Assembly (NCBI GenBank): GCA_907165065.1
Contig: OU015525.1
Location: 40,468,037 to 40,532,036 of the forward strand
Length of the DNA: 64,000 nucleotides
Direction of reading: 5' to 3'
Source: Caprimulgus europaeus
Taxonomy: Eukaryota > Chordata > Aves > Caprimulgiformes > Caprimulgidae
The notes under the pieces were generated by a model. It had not been told where the DNA came from, ran no database searches, and was given only the letters and a program-made list of their open reading frames with translations. The position numbers and the translations under genes were made by a program. Below, one piece after another: positions 51,101-64,000 of the stretch (positions are counted from its first letter, which is position 1; each line of letters starts with the position of its first letter).

Positions 51101-54100
51101 CCACATGATGCAAATTTACCTTCTGGAGCCACATACGGTGACTGGAAACAGATGAACATGAAACACTTTGAACTGAGCAGAACTGAAACTAAGTATTAGT
51201 GAAGTGAGTTGCTGATTTGATACATGATGCATCAGATATTGATTACTGATTTTTTCTTTGCTATAGGGAAATACTAGAAGTGTTCTAATAGTCTTTCAAG
51301 AAACGTACAACCATGGGTGCAAAGTGCCACATGTACAGAGCCTGAAGCCACCAGGGTTTCAAGCTGCTTTCTTGTACTCACCAAGGATGAAGCTACTCGA
51401 TATATGACATGCTTTTCATTATTCCTGACACTGGATTTCCCCCTTTTGTTTAGGACCGTTAAAGCTGAATGAAAGATTTTAAACTTTAATGCTCATGTCC
51501 TGTTCAGACTTTGAAACAAGGCTCAGTGTTGTGGATGGACTCTGAGATGTTTAAGCTTTCTTCTGGTTTTGAGCACATTAGTAATAACCAGATAAATAAC
51601 AGAAAGCTCTGGAGGACAAAGACTAGAAGCACTTGCTTGCACTGAAGGTCTCTGTTATAAAAAGTTAACATAATCTACTAAATGGAAAGACTGTAATCAA
51701 AGTCCAAGTTGAGAATAAAGGATGGGGAAAAGCCTGGAATTACTGGACTGTTTCCAAGAAGGATTCTGCCATGCTGACACATACATCACCGCGTGACTGA
51801 GGCCAGCAAAAGCAAGCCTCAATCTTTTTTGAAGAGTACTGAAGTATTTATTTGCAACTAGTGAATCTGCCAACCCAATCAATTAGTAAAGGTCAAAGAA
51901 GAGAAATTAATTATTAGAACATACCCCCCAGGACAGTAGAAGAGGACATGGTAAAGTCCTTTTGGAATTGCTCTCCTTTTATCAAATCCTGGGAAAAACA
52001 TGTGCATTTTAATTCAAAAAGGTACCTGTAAAAGCACAGTGCCAAACTCCTGTCCAAGCTCTCAACAGGGGAATGCAATGTTCCAGGGGATGCTGAAAAA
52101 AAGAAGAAAACAAAATATGAAAAAAAAAAATTAAAAACCACAACAGAGCAGCAATATGGCAGGTGTGTACATGTCAGCACTGCTGAGATGTTGGAGGTCG
52201 TGGAGACCCAATACCAAGGCTGGTCCATGCCATGAGAAGGGAGGGAAAGAAATGCAGGGCAGCCATGAGAGCAACCAGGAATATTTCACATGAAAGACAA
52301 GATAAGTGGTGAAATCAACATGGCTGCACACTGGAAAAGCCACGGGCTGTGTAATAATAACTAATTAAAAAGTCATTTGGGAAGCCTCAGAACACAAGCT
52401 CACATATGCTACAGCATCCGAGGTGAGAGATGAGATGCAGTCATACTGAGGATCAATGTATAAAAGCCAACAGAGCTAAATTTCAAAATGAAATTTTTAA
52501 TTCACTTATGAAGGACAACACAAAATTGTGCATTTTAAGTTCCTGTTTTAGATAAACATTCACTTTTGTTTTGGTTTTGGCTATTTCTAGATAAAGAAGA
52601 GAGAAAAGACTCTAGAAAAAAAAAAAAAAAAACAAACCAAAAGCCGCTCTATGTCCACAATACAGCTTTAGCAGGGTGTGGAATCAGTGTTAGCTACTTT
52701 GCAAGTAACTGAAGAAAAATATCAGCATGTAAATATTAGTGTTACTTCAGAGCAGCTGCTAGTTGATTTTGACATGAAAAGATCGACGGTGATGATCTGT
52801 TTTTAAGTGACCTCCCATATTCAGAGTTAAGGCCAGAGAGCAAAAAGTTTGTGTGCTTAAACTGCTCTCCCACCTCCCCGCTAGAGAGGCAGAAGGAAGG
52901 TGAGAAAGAAACAACTGTGACGTCCCATACCTTCTGGGGAATTTCTAGTACACTATGTGGCCAGCCTTGGCTTGGAACAGTCCATGTAGTTGTGAGTACA
53001 TCACTACCAAGTGCCTCACTTCCAAGAAGGCAACAGAACATGTAGTTGATTCTTTGGTGCTTTTTAATTCTTCCTTGGATTTCTTTCTTTGGATTTCCAG
53101 GATTTCACTTCTCTTGCAAATATATAATTCAGATGAAAATACAGTGAGACGTGGTCATACAATTTTACATTGGACACACAGTAGAGTTTGAAAACGTTTG
53201 CTAGCATGTACAACCATTGAGAGCTCAGTGCTTCTCTCTGGTGACGCAGAGACCTGCTCTCTGCGGCCAAGGTACAGCAGGGCATCCACGTCAGCACGGC
53301 TGCCACAGTGTGCACTGTCAGCTGGACACTGTTACTGCTCCATGTACTTCTCATTGTCACTCTTTCTTAGATTTCTTTTTTTTCCCCCCTCTTTAAGTAA
53401 CTTAACAAGGCCAGTGCTAGCAAATTCGTATCACATCAACAGGAAAGACTGATTTTCATGATACTTTCTTTTAGAAACAATAAGTGGTCCCACAGTACTT
53501 CCCTTAAAAATCAGTAACAGATATGCTGATATGGTACCAAAGACACAGTGGCTGAGATCTGTGCAGAGAACTGATCAGTCATTGGCTCTAACTAGCCAAG
53601 TACACAGGATGTAATTGAATTCTGGCCTCAACACGAATCATTAAAGCAACTGTCCTTATCTTTCTAACGCTCTTAAAAAAAAAAAAAAAGAGAGACAAAA
53701 AAGAGAAATAATAATAAAAAAATTTAAAACATCTCAAATCTAAAACAGCATAAGGAAAGCTGATGTTAGACTTTCCATAATCAAAAAAGTCCATGAAACT
53801 GAGCTATGTACACAAGCCAGTTCACCTCCTGGGCTTCAGCTGGAAGCTTTAACCTCCTTAGGGCAGAAAATGCCTAAAACCTAGGGAGGATGCACCCAAG
53901 CCAAGATAAGAAATTTTGGACTAGGTTCAGAATGTGAAAAATACTAATTTCTTCAATATTTTACAACCAATTATACAGGTGTAAAATGTCATACTCTCAT
54001 ATGAATGGACGTTTCCTCTACAGTATTTTTTTTCTATAAAATCCCATAGCCTCATTCAAATTTCTCTCAAAAAACCCCCCTTGGAATGCCTAGAAAAAAA

Positions 54101-57100
54101 ACACTCCACAATGGCCAGGCAGCTGGCATACTGCAATTGCTCGTTATCCTAATTTCAACAGTCTCACTCGTTTACTGGTGAAACCAAGGTCAAGCAAAAA
54201 ACATTAACAACCACTATAAGGAGATCTGTGGATCTCAAAATTAATTTTGTAACTAAATAAATTCTAAATGTTTCTACCATTTTCAGATTATTATTTTTTT
54301 AATCATTTGGCAAGCAAAAGGATATGCAAACTGTTCAGGAAGGAGTGATGCTCCTTTTCAAGACTGACTGACTTGAGGAAATTCACATCCAGGCTGGGTA
54401 CTGGCAGGACCAAAGCTCTCCTTCCATTTACAGTGCCAGGACATTGTAGTAACATGCCATGTTTAGAAGACTCATTAAATAACATGTATCTTTGTAATGG
54501 GGTTGAGACCTTTAGGGCTAATTGAAATGTTAGAGTAGCATATGAAAATAAGGATTTCCTCCTCTTTCTGGCTAGCATCCCCTACTTCTTTCTGTGGGTC
54601 AGCTTTATCCCTAAAGGTACTTGATCCTTCTGTGGGCATGTACACTTCCAATCAATGGGGCCAGAAAACTCCACTTCATGCCACCAGTGGTTCCTCTAGT
54701 TGTCTGCTTGTCAGTTCAGCATCCTTACAATAAAAAGCACCATGCTGCGAGCAAAACCACTGTGGGGCCCAGATCACCAAGTGCTGTGAACAACACTGCA
54801 TATCTGAAATTTCAAAATCTCAAAGGAAGGAATGGCCAACTTGTCTGCCATGCAAGCAAGACCCCAGTGAAGATTTTAAAAGAGAGAAAAAGGTCAGCCT
54901 AACGTCTGGATTACTTATTTGAGATACATCTGAAGAATTAAAGAGACATCTGGCCCTGGATACTATCAGCAGAGGGCTGTAGCTCCTACCCAACTCTCAA
55001 AGACATTGCCAAGGCTACATCATCTTCAGCAGTTCTTAACGGAAGAGCATGGTGAAGAGCCCCGCACCAGGGGTAAGCATACAGGCGCCGTGGTGAGGAC
55101 ACCAGCAGTGTACCTGATTCTTCCCATTTTCACTTGCTGGAAACCAGGCAGTTTGTTTCCTGAGACAGAACCTGCCTTTTCCTTAGAAATCCACAACCAC
55201 AGAATTACCAAAACTTATCTCAGTTTAGACTCAAAAAATCTGAATCTTAAAGAATAATTAAAGCAAATAAAAGTAGTGCTAATGAAAACTGAAGCAAAAG
55301 AAAACTGGAACAAAACTAGTATAAGACAAGTTCCAAGTATTTTCTTAGATAACATCATACTAAATAAAAGCATCTTACTGCTTTACTGCTTCCAGTCTTT
55401 CTTCTTTATGAAAAGCTAAAATATTTATACCTAAATATTCTTTCCATTGCTATTCCGCTTTTTGCCTGTATCCAGGTTCAGTGAAGTCTTGACCCCAAAC
55501 ACTAAATCTAAAGAAATACCACAACAGGAAAAGCAAAAACCGCACATGGAACTTTATTTAAATTACCTGGATGATAACAAATTTTAATCAGGGTGCCACA
55601 TGCTGACACGTGTAGACTCACAGAGAGGAACGCTGTGTGCCCAAGCTGGTCAACTTGCAAATGAACGAAGAGAGAGCTCAAACCCACAGCCCGTGCTCTG
55701 CTGCGGAGCACACAGCGCGTGTAATACAGCAGGTGGCTGGAACCACAGGTTGCATGACATGTAACAGCTTACTTACAACATGTTTCCCATGACTGAAAAC
55801 AAAAATTGGAACTTGTGTTAAACACCTCCTAACCATCTCTCTTTGTAAACATATTCATCTCACTGCTTTTTTGCAAAAATTACCATAACAGAGGGATACA
55901 AAAAAAAACCCCACAAGCCAAGACAGAGCCACGAAAGCTAAATGGAAATTTTTAAGAGAATGAAATTCAAGTCATCACTGACCTTTGCCTGCATGAATCA
56001 CAGGGAAACTTTGCTGGCTTTGGTACTTCCAGCAAAAGGTGATTTAAAGGTTTGATGGTTTATGTGAAATACTCACATCTGGACGTGTCACTTTCTTATC
56101 TCACTCAAAAAGCGTACCTGGTGTTTTCCATGATGGAATTCTCCACTTCTCCACTTGCATAGTTGTGTTTCATGAGGGGTTTTTTTGAGTTTTTAGGGGT
56201 TTGTTTTTTTTAAAAAACCCCACGTCTTGCAAAAAAATTGCAGGTAGCCTCTCATTTGGGGAGTTAATGCTGAATAGATGTTTCAGTATGTCTAATTATG
56301 CTCAGTTTTGCTTAATCTACCCCAAAAGAAACCAAATTTTTTAAACAAATAACTTTTGTTGGAGCAGCATAATTAGAGTACATCTGAAACATATTAACTT
56401 TCTCAACTGTTACTGTATATAATACAGATATTAAAACATCTTTATAAACAGGTTTTCACAAAAAAGTGAATTCAGATACTGAAAGGTTAGGCCCATATTT
56501 TTTTCATGGAAATGGTTAATTAAGTCCAAATTCAGAGACTATGTGAATCCTTTCAAGAGGTCCTTAGCATCCACAAGTCAAACTGTGATCATGAAGAAGT
56601 AGGTGCTTACTGTCCCTGAAAACCAAGTGTAGCAATTATGAAGGTAAAGGCTACTTGCTGAAAAACTGGACCTCGTGCACCCTTGCTGCACAAAGAAGGC
56701 ACCGTGTAAGATGTAAGGAATACAGTCCATCCCTCCTAATATCCCTGGTCCATTACCCTTGGCAGCAGATCGTACATATCTGTTACTAACACCTCTTGGT
56801 GAAGAGGAGATGAAAATAGAACTCAGCTACATATGTGCTCTTGTACCAAAAGGGGATTCTTGCTTCCTCTCTACAAAAAAAAACCCTTTGATTTTTATGC
56901 AGTTACCTAATTAAATTTCACTGTGCATATTAAGTTTTCTGATGTCTAGCTGTTTTATATTCAGTCCAAAATCAAAAGAGCACACATTCATAAATGCCCC
57001 TTTCATTAAAAGAAACAAAACAAAACAAAAAGACAAAGGTTGTCATATGTAAAGATATCCCTCGCTCTACTTTTTGTTTCCTCAGTCCAACCAAGGAGAA

Positions 57101-58529
57101 GAGATCATGCACATAACTACCAACTAGGTCATAAACTCTACCTTTCTAATGTTTTATTCATGTACCTTGTAAAGGGATGCACATCATGTCAAGTTCCAAA
57201 AAGAGCATCATGCTATGAGCAACGGCTCTTCAAGAAGAGATCAATATTGTGTTGGTACTCCTCTGTTTTTGGGAGGGAGAGACGCATTACTATTTCTTTT
57301 AACCTATAGTCAATAATTCCTCGATGAGTCTATGGATTATTCCAGAGAAATTCTCAAAGCTACCTATAAGAAATCAAATTGTCCAAACTCTAAATAAGCC
57401 ATATAGAACTCATACATACATTAGACAACATTTAATGTTCAGCACATCAAAAAAAAAATTTGAAGCCTACTGCTTCATTTTACGTACCCTGAAAACCATA
57501 ATTGTTTTAGAATATATATACCCAGAATAACTGTGTGTGAATTTTCAGCTGGGAGATAATGGATATCTTAAAAAATTACATGAGAATCCATCAGGTGCCA
57601 CAGCTCTCAGCTCATTAACCTGGATGTCTACATTATGCCTGATCCTATTTCTTAGGATCTTTACAAACTGATGCCTTCTTTCAGGCCAGTACTTGTAAGA
57701 TGATTCTTTAAGATTCAGAATTTCTATCTTGAATATTTTGTTTTTTGATCCCCTGTATAGAAAATGTTGGATATCTACACCACATTCAGCACTGCTGAGA
57801 AAGAAAAGGGCCTTTGCAGAGGTTAAAAGCAGACACTGGGCACCTAGCCAGTCTCCAACTGTGCTCTGCCCTGCTAAACTGTTTGGATTTGCTATGAGAG
57901 TATACAGTATCTGTATAAAGGCTCTTGAAATAACATGGGCAACCTAACCTAAAATAAATAAATAGATAGATAGATAGGGGAAGCAGCAGAAGACACTATT
58001 TGTAGGCACCATTTTTCTACTTCAGTCACTAACAGAATATAATTTACATCTGGATTCTGGATCTGGAGCAGCATCCACCTTTCTGGACTGGTTGTTGGCA
58101 TTTGACTGCAAAATATTTAATTTTATACTAAAAAAACACGTTTTAAGTTCTTCAAGAAAAAAAGTCAGGATTAAGTCTTGCTGGGTGGGGAAAGGATGGA
58201 CACTGTGATAAAGAAAAGTAACTGAGCTGAGAAAAAACAATTAACTTTTTCCTTTTTTATTATTATACATAGAATTTGGTGTGACAGCAATTATCTTAAA
58301 ATGTTACTTTTTTGGAGACACTGCACAAAAAGGTAGAAAAAAGGGAGAGCTTAAGACCAATTGATATGAAAAAAAGGAATCAGTCTTGGGAGTACATCGG
58401 GGATGCAGCACAGGAAAAAGAGTTTGTCCCATAGACGCAGTGCTGGCTGCCCTGTGCCAGACCCACATGGAGCCACCAGAGCGAGCTGGGGCCTGAAGCA
58501 CAGGGGGAGAGGGTGAGAGCACTGCATTC
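48118..58529 (-). other. Presumed FAM110B intron, no exon seen
   Basis: Unique-looking sequence with A-runs at 52616-52632 and 53675-53689. A purine-biased plus strand runs at about 49230-49420 (AGACAAGAAGAACAAGAAA-like). I identify no gene, RNA or transposon. Confidence 0.5.
57952..57976. repeat. (AAAT)n/(GATA)n compound microsatellite
   Basis: AAATAAATAAA is followed directly by four GATA units. Confidence 0.85.
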
Positions 58530-58862
58530 CCTCAGCTGCGAAAAGAGAGGACTACAGGGAGACTTACCCAGTGTCTGCAACTGCCTGATGGAAGGGGACA
58601 TGGGCTGTCCTCTAAGGCGCACAGAGGGGGGGGGCAGGCATCGGCCAGAGCTGCAACATGGCAAATTCTGTCTCTACTGAGGGGGAGAAAAGTCTTTTTA
58701 TTGTCAGGGAGGTGAAACACTGGAACAGGACCTCCATCCTTGGAGATACTCAGAACTGTCCTGCACATGGCCCTGAGCAACCTGATCCATGGGACCTGAT
58801 CTGGGCAGCAGGATGGACCAGGTGACCTCCAGAGGCCCCCTCCAACCTACATGATTCTCTGA
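58530..58862 (+). mobile_element. CR1 LINE 3' fragment, antisense to FAM110B
   Basis: It reads in the CR1 sense on the plus strand. A block like AGAGAGGACTACAGGGAGAC leads, then CTGCCTGATGGAAGGGGACA. Later come GTGAAACACTGGAACAGG, CTCCATCCTTGGAGATACTC and GGACCAGGTGACCTCCAGAG, ending CCCTCCAACCTACATGATTC. A G-run at about 58625-58634 interrupts it. This is the only CR1 piece here whose sense strand is plus. The copy is old and non-coding. Confidence 0.8.
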
Positions 58863-61800
58863 TCTCATCTTGCTACCTCTATTTCAGAGGTACCAAAAAT
58901 TGGTGTCTCTCTGTCTCATTCCATACATATTAGCAAGCGATCCAAACATGGGAGAGACAGTAATAAATACTACAATGTACATGTTAAAATTAATCACCCT
59001 ATAGATCCATTTCTTTCTATCGCTCCTTTTATCCATTCTTGAAAGACTAAGATGCTTCTTTTCAGTATGCACTGGGCATTTCCTCTGCTCTTCTGCTTTT
59101 TTGCATCTCAGTGATTTAGTTGTCAACAGCACACAAAACAGGATGACTTGAGGAAATAAAGAAAACACGAGGAAGCAGAAAAAAGACTACCTAGGGGAAA
59201 AAAAAAGGGGGCATGATCTCTCCTTTTTAGCAGCAAGTACCTGTAACATATTCAGCAAGATGGTTAGCTAACAGGCAGTGCTGTGCAGGACTTCTTTGTG
59301 TACAGCATGGAGGAATCAGTTCAGAAAAGGGCTGAGAAGGACGAGAAGCTGCTGATGCCGGTGTTTAACTGTTAATAGAGGCTAAACAGGGGGCTGATGG
59401 GCTGTGCCATTCTGTGCAAGCCTGGCTGGCATGCTGTCATATTGAATAAGCTACGGGAGCCCCAAACACACTGTACTGGTGACACAGATACGGAGAGACA
59501 TGCAGTGACACACAGGATATGCTGGGACAGAACTAAGTGGCAGGTATAACAAATACTGCTATTTAGGAACTGTCTAATCAAAGGAGATTTTCTGATAAAA
59601 CACATACTAGGCAGGGCGATCACTGAGGGTCCCACATAAAGTTCTGTGGTATGTACCACACTGAACTAGACAGTTTGATATAATGATGTGATCTGCTCCT
59701 TGCAGCTCACGGAAGAGCTCGTTTAGACAGAACCATGCGATGATTGTGTCAAAACAAAATAAAAGCTACGCAAACAATCTTAGGTTAGGCTAACTGTTTG
59801 GCTCTCCCCGATGCTTCTGCTGACAGCACAGGCAAGAATATAAAAATATTTGTAGTGATACAACTCAGAAGCAGTATTCCTAGCAAACACTGAGCAACAG
59901 AGATCAGCAAACTATTTTTTTTCTGTTTAGTGGAAATAAATAATAGCATTATTAGAACTGACAGAGAACAAACAAACTAAAGCAACTCAGCAAACCCACA
60001 TAGAAAGCAGCTAATTAAAACTCACATTTTTCACAGCAGGGATGTCTAGAATCTCAAGACTGTAAAACATGTGACTCTTCCCCTATTTATTTTTCCTTAA
60101 ATCAGCTCTTTTTCTTCAATATCCCAAGCAAACATAAACTACATTTTAAAAACATCCATCTTGGAGATAAGCACAAGTCCATAACGAAGCTACTGAAATC
60201 AAAGCACAGCCCTCTGGTACTTTGTCACATGGCTCCTGGTAAACTCTGCTGGGAGAAGGGAGTCATTAAAAGAAGCAAGTCCTGCTCAGTGGCTGTGCAC
60301 CTTAAAGATATTCAGTGCAAGACCTCAAGGTCTAGATTCGCAGTTATCTTATCTGCTAATTACTAATGAGTATGAAGGGAACATTGCAATGGTAATATCA
60401 ATGTGCTCACCAATGAATCTCCAAATGGCTTTATGCTGCAGATGATGTCCACCCTGCATGTAAGCCATGGTATTACAAATGGGGCTTAAGGTTGATGAGG
60501 TTTCCAGTCAGTGTCTCTGTATTGCAAATAATCTCTTCTTCAGTTCATCTTCTCATCATGTCTATGCTGCCATTATCCAATGCGATTACTACAACAGTAT
60601 ACCAGGAACCCACTGAAAAAGAGTACCTATGAGGCTGGAACCGTTTGACTTTTAATATTTCCTATGAAAGAATAAATGTATATGGCTCCTGCTACTGCAT
60701 CTTTGTTTTCAGCTTCCAAGCATTATTACCAACTCTTTTGATAAGGAAGTCATTATTATGCTTACACAATAAGAGGTGATGATAAGGATTAATAATGTAT
60801 ATGTAATGCTTATTAATTTCATACTGACAAGTTATTTGCATTTATAAGCTACACTTCAGTTACAACGACAGCGCAGCTGCACTCCACTAGTCACCGCAGC
60901 CACGTTGCTTCCATCCTACAATTCCTTCACCAAAGCTCATGGTAAAGAAAAGCATGACTCATGTAAAATGCTTCACTTCTGAATCACTGTTTTATAAGTT
61001 ACGGGAATGCTATAGCATCCACAATGTATTAATTACAAATTATATCCTATATATTATTAGCACTATACTGAGTTCTCCTTCTCCAAACTGCATACCTGTT
61101 GGGGGCCAAGCACTGCAGCAGAAACAGGGGTGGCCAGAAGCAGTGGGTGTCCTCCTAGCTCTTTTGGCTGTCTGGGGTGGGGTGGCAAGTGGGCAATGCT
61201 GGTGACAGCTCACCTGTTAGATGAATGCAACTTAGGGTCGGATCACCCTGGGAGGGGCTGGGTTAGGACAGCTCTCAGTGCAGCTGAAGGCTGGAGCGCT
61301 TGCTTTGCACAGGCACTCGCTGCTGTGACGAACCCTGCTGTGGCTCCCGGGAAGCGGGAGTGAAGAGAGGCAGGGAGCTCAGCCCAGACCAGCCCAGCCC
61401 AAGCGGAGGCTGCTGCTTGTGCTGCAGGTCAGCTCCAGCTCCTCTGTCTGACAGTGGCAAATCTCTTAGTCACTCCACAGTTCTGGGAATGGAATATCAT
61501 CTGGTGAAACTACAATGACATTTTAATGCTACCATTATTAGCATTGTCTTCAGACAGTAAAATGTTCTGTCACAGTCGCTGTGGGATGACAGCAGTGAAT
61601 ACACACTGAGTCACCCCACATTAATTTAAATAGCACAACTGTGTGAACACGTGTTCTTTAGCTAAATCCACACACACACTCAAAAGTAAAAATAAGCAGA
61701 TCTCCAAGGAAGAACTCACTTTCTACACAGCGTAAAAGCAATCCTTGCTGCTGTGCTTCTACAACCTGAACAAACATGCGGCAGAGAGCTTAGTAAGACT

Positions 61801-64000
61801 ACTCCTATTTTCTGACCTGATAGTAGACAAGTACACAAAGGTTTATGTCATTAAAAATGTACGTGCCTAAACCTGGCTTTATTTGGCGACCTCCACAACA
61901 CAAACAGGCATTCAGCATCTCCATGCTGACACACAGAAGTTTGGGGTTCCCCTGCTCCACCTTCAAATCCAGACAGCGCCTCTCAAGAAGAAAAATCACT
62001 CAGACGTTTTCTCACCATACATAATAACATACCTCCCAGTTACGTTCAGTCCCATTCAGAGCAGGAGATATGCACAAGATTTCAAGTTGGAGTGTGAGGA
62101 GGGTCTACTGCCCAGACATTCATCCTTATCAAAGGACTTGCTGTGCTGCCAATTCACTACGCACTGCTGATACCAATGAACATTAGAAACAGAGCAAACG
62201 ACTGCTCTGTGTTTAAACTGGTCTGTGTTTCTGCCCCTTAAATAAACCGGCACTAGGACTAGAAACGGGATAAAGCACAGCTTCTGTATTTTGAAATGAA
62301 ACTACAGAAGGCACAGAGGGTTAAAACAAGCATGCATTTTTTTCATATTACACCTGTGAAACCATCCTCCACCGTCTTCCTCACAGGAAAGCTGCAGAGC
62401 TGCCTGAAGGCATGTTAATTTACACTTCCTAAAACAAAACCTTCTACACCTAACGCTTTTAACATGCATTCAGATACCCTCCAACTAAGTATCGTCATTA
62501 TGAAAAGATTTTGTTTTCATGCACGCTCCCAATATTGGGCACTTGAACTGTCCTGCCTGATAGAGCACAACTTCAGTGCAACATGGATTCAAAACATGTA
62601 ACTTGAGGCCAATAGAAGATTAATACCACCAAACTTGAGCTACCTTAATTCCCTTCCCTAGAAGGAGCCCTGGTGTGCCTACCTTGAGCTCCTGTCCTTG
62701 CCTTGCTTCCTGGGGGAACTTCTCTTCCTCTTCAATAACTCCTCATGCACAAGAGCCAAGGAAACAAGTCCCTGGCTTCCTGGCAGTTTTAAGCTCAAGT
62801 TAGACAATGTGAGTAAGCAATACAGCGTTGTAAAAGTGTTCAAGTGTAAAGTTGGCTATAGTAAAAATAATATGAATAAAAAGCCTTGTTTCTTTTCACA
62901 GAGGACATCTGCAGGGGACTACATTTCACAGGCAAATCCCTTCCTCCCTTGAAAAAATAGTGCCTAATAGAAAGAAAATATTTTCTTACCTAACTGTGAG
63001 GAAAGCTATGGCCCATAGCTTCTTAAATACCAAGAATGTAGGCAATACCTAAAAATCTGAAAAAATGCACTTTTTCCCACTATTTGAATCCTTACACAAG
63101 TTTCTGCAATTGCCTACACAGAACAATGTTGGACAAACAGTCAGTGCATCTTAAGCCATGCTTAAGGCTGTGTGGGAGCCAGACAGGAGGAGCTGACAGC
63201 TGGCGTCCTCGCTAGGGACCAAGGTGACGGAAGACGCTATCCTTAGGATTTGCTTTTATCCAACGCTAATTTCCCTTTCTTACTCCCGGCCGGTCCCTTC
63301 TGCAGTTGCACAACACAAGCCCGGCTGTCTCCGCTGGCCCAAATCAGCACAGCATAGGGTCCCTCCCAGCAGCTGAGTTACACACAAACTCAAAACAACG
63401 GGGTGCTCTTGTCAAAAATGTATGTTGCATGCCACCGATTTTGTGACTGCTGGGGCTGCCTCGGGTCCGCACGGTGTGGTTTATGTGGTGAGCAGAGGGA
63501 CAACAGCTTCCCCAATTCTCTCTTCTTCGCCCAACAGCAACCCAATGCCCAGCAACACACCCCATGGATAGAAATGGTCAAGGACAGGCATGTCAGGGAT
63601 GCTCAGGAAACCCTGACCTGGTAAAGAAGGATAACATGCTACTGTCACCAACTCCTAGCCCTCTGAAAGCTTATTCTAACTTGCCAGGGCAATTAATATG
63701 ACTTCAAGTCCACAGAATCAGGGGAAGGAATATGGTGGAGAGGAATTTGTAGGTCTCTGCTCCAGGGTCGCACCTGCTCTTACATTTATTGCTCTTAACC
63801 TTATTTCCTCCAGAGGAGGCCAGTGAAAGCACTGCTGGCAGGTCACAGGCGAGCTGGCCATCACCCTTGCATCCCACTCTTTTCAGATCAGACAACCAAG
63901 CCAGAAATGACTACTCTAGCAGTAAACACAACTAGTGTAGACTACAAAGGGAAGCAACATGGGGATCAAAGGTAATTTTAGTACAGTGTTCCTGACCCAA
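58863..64000 (-). other. Presumed FAM110B intron with a GC-richer block
   Basis: No exon is proven. About 61120-61450 is richer in G and C than the flanks and contains CCCGGGAAGCGGGAG. A smaller GC-rich patch with CCCGGCCGG lies at about 63180-63320. Either could be a regulatory element or a non-coding exon. Neither has a recognisable protein. Confidence 0.45.

Overview
The window is vertebrate nuclear DNA, almost certainly from a bird. Two observations support this. Seven fragments of the avian/reptilian CR1 LINE family are present, with the typical 3' end built on the ATTCTATG-type repeat and a degenerate reverse-transcriptase C-terminus. There are also solo-LTR-like elements of kinds I recognise from bird genomes. 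The DNA is AT-rich and gene-poor, and only one protein-coding gene can be supported: FAM110B, on the minus strand.

Layout. From 1 to about 35.0 kb the DNA is intergenic, lying 3' of FAM110B. It holds a truncated LTR at the left edge (1-923), a second LTR family (3452-4098), four CR1 fragments (5.8, 8.5, 19.3 and 23.6 kb), a complete solo LTR with an exact 5-bp target duplication (25729-26836), a 208-bp AAGAG pentanucleotide array (31331-31538) and scattered homopolymers. From about 35.0 to 36.5 kb lies the probable FAM110B 3' UTR, which has two minus-strand AATAAA signals. The whole 370-codon reading frame sits in one exon (36510-37622). Two candidate splice acceptors (exon starts 37672 and 37924) and a short GC/CpG-rich block (37972-38105) lie just upstream. 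From about 38.1 kb to the right edge the DNA is most likely 5' intron of FAM110B, because its first exons are not visible here. It contains three CR1 pieces (41.3, 48.1 and 58.5 kb) and nothing else I can identify.

FAM110B encodes a centrosome/spindle-pole-associated protein. Its order relative to other genes cannot be read from this window. No operon-like or multi-gene system is present, and I found no convincing undescribed system. The items most worth a second look are the FAM110B 5' exon structure, the well-bounded solo LTR with its internal minisatellite, the two LTRs of that family lying in opposite orientation about 25 kb apart, and the long purine-only AAGAG array.
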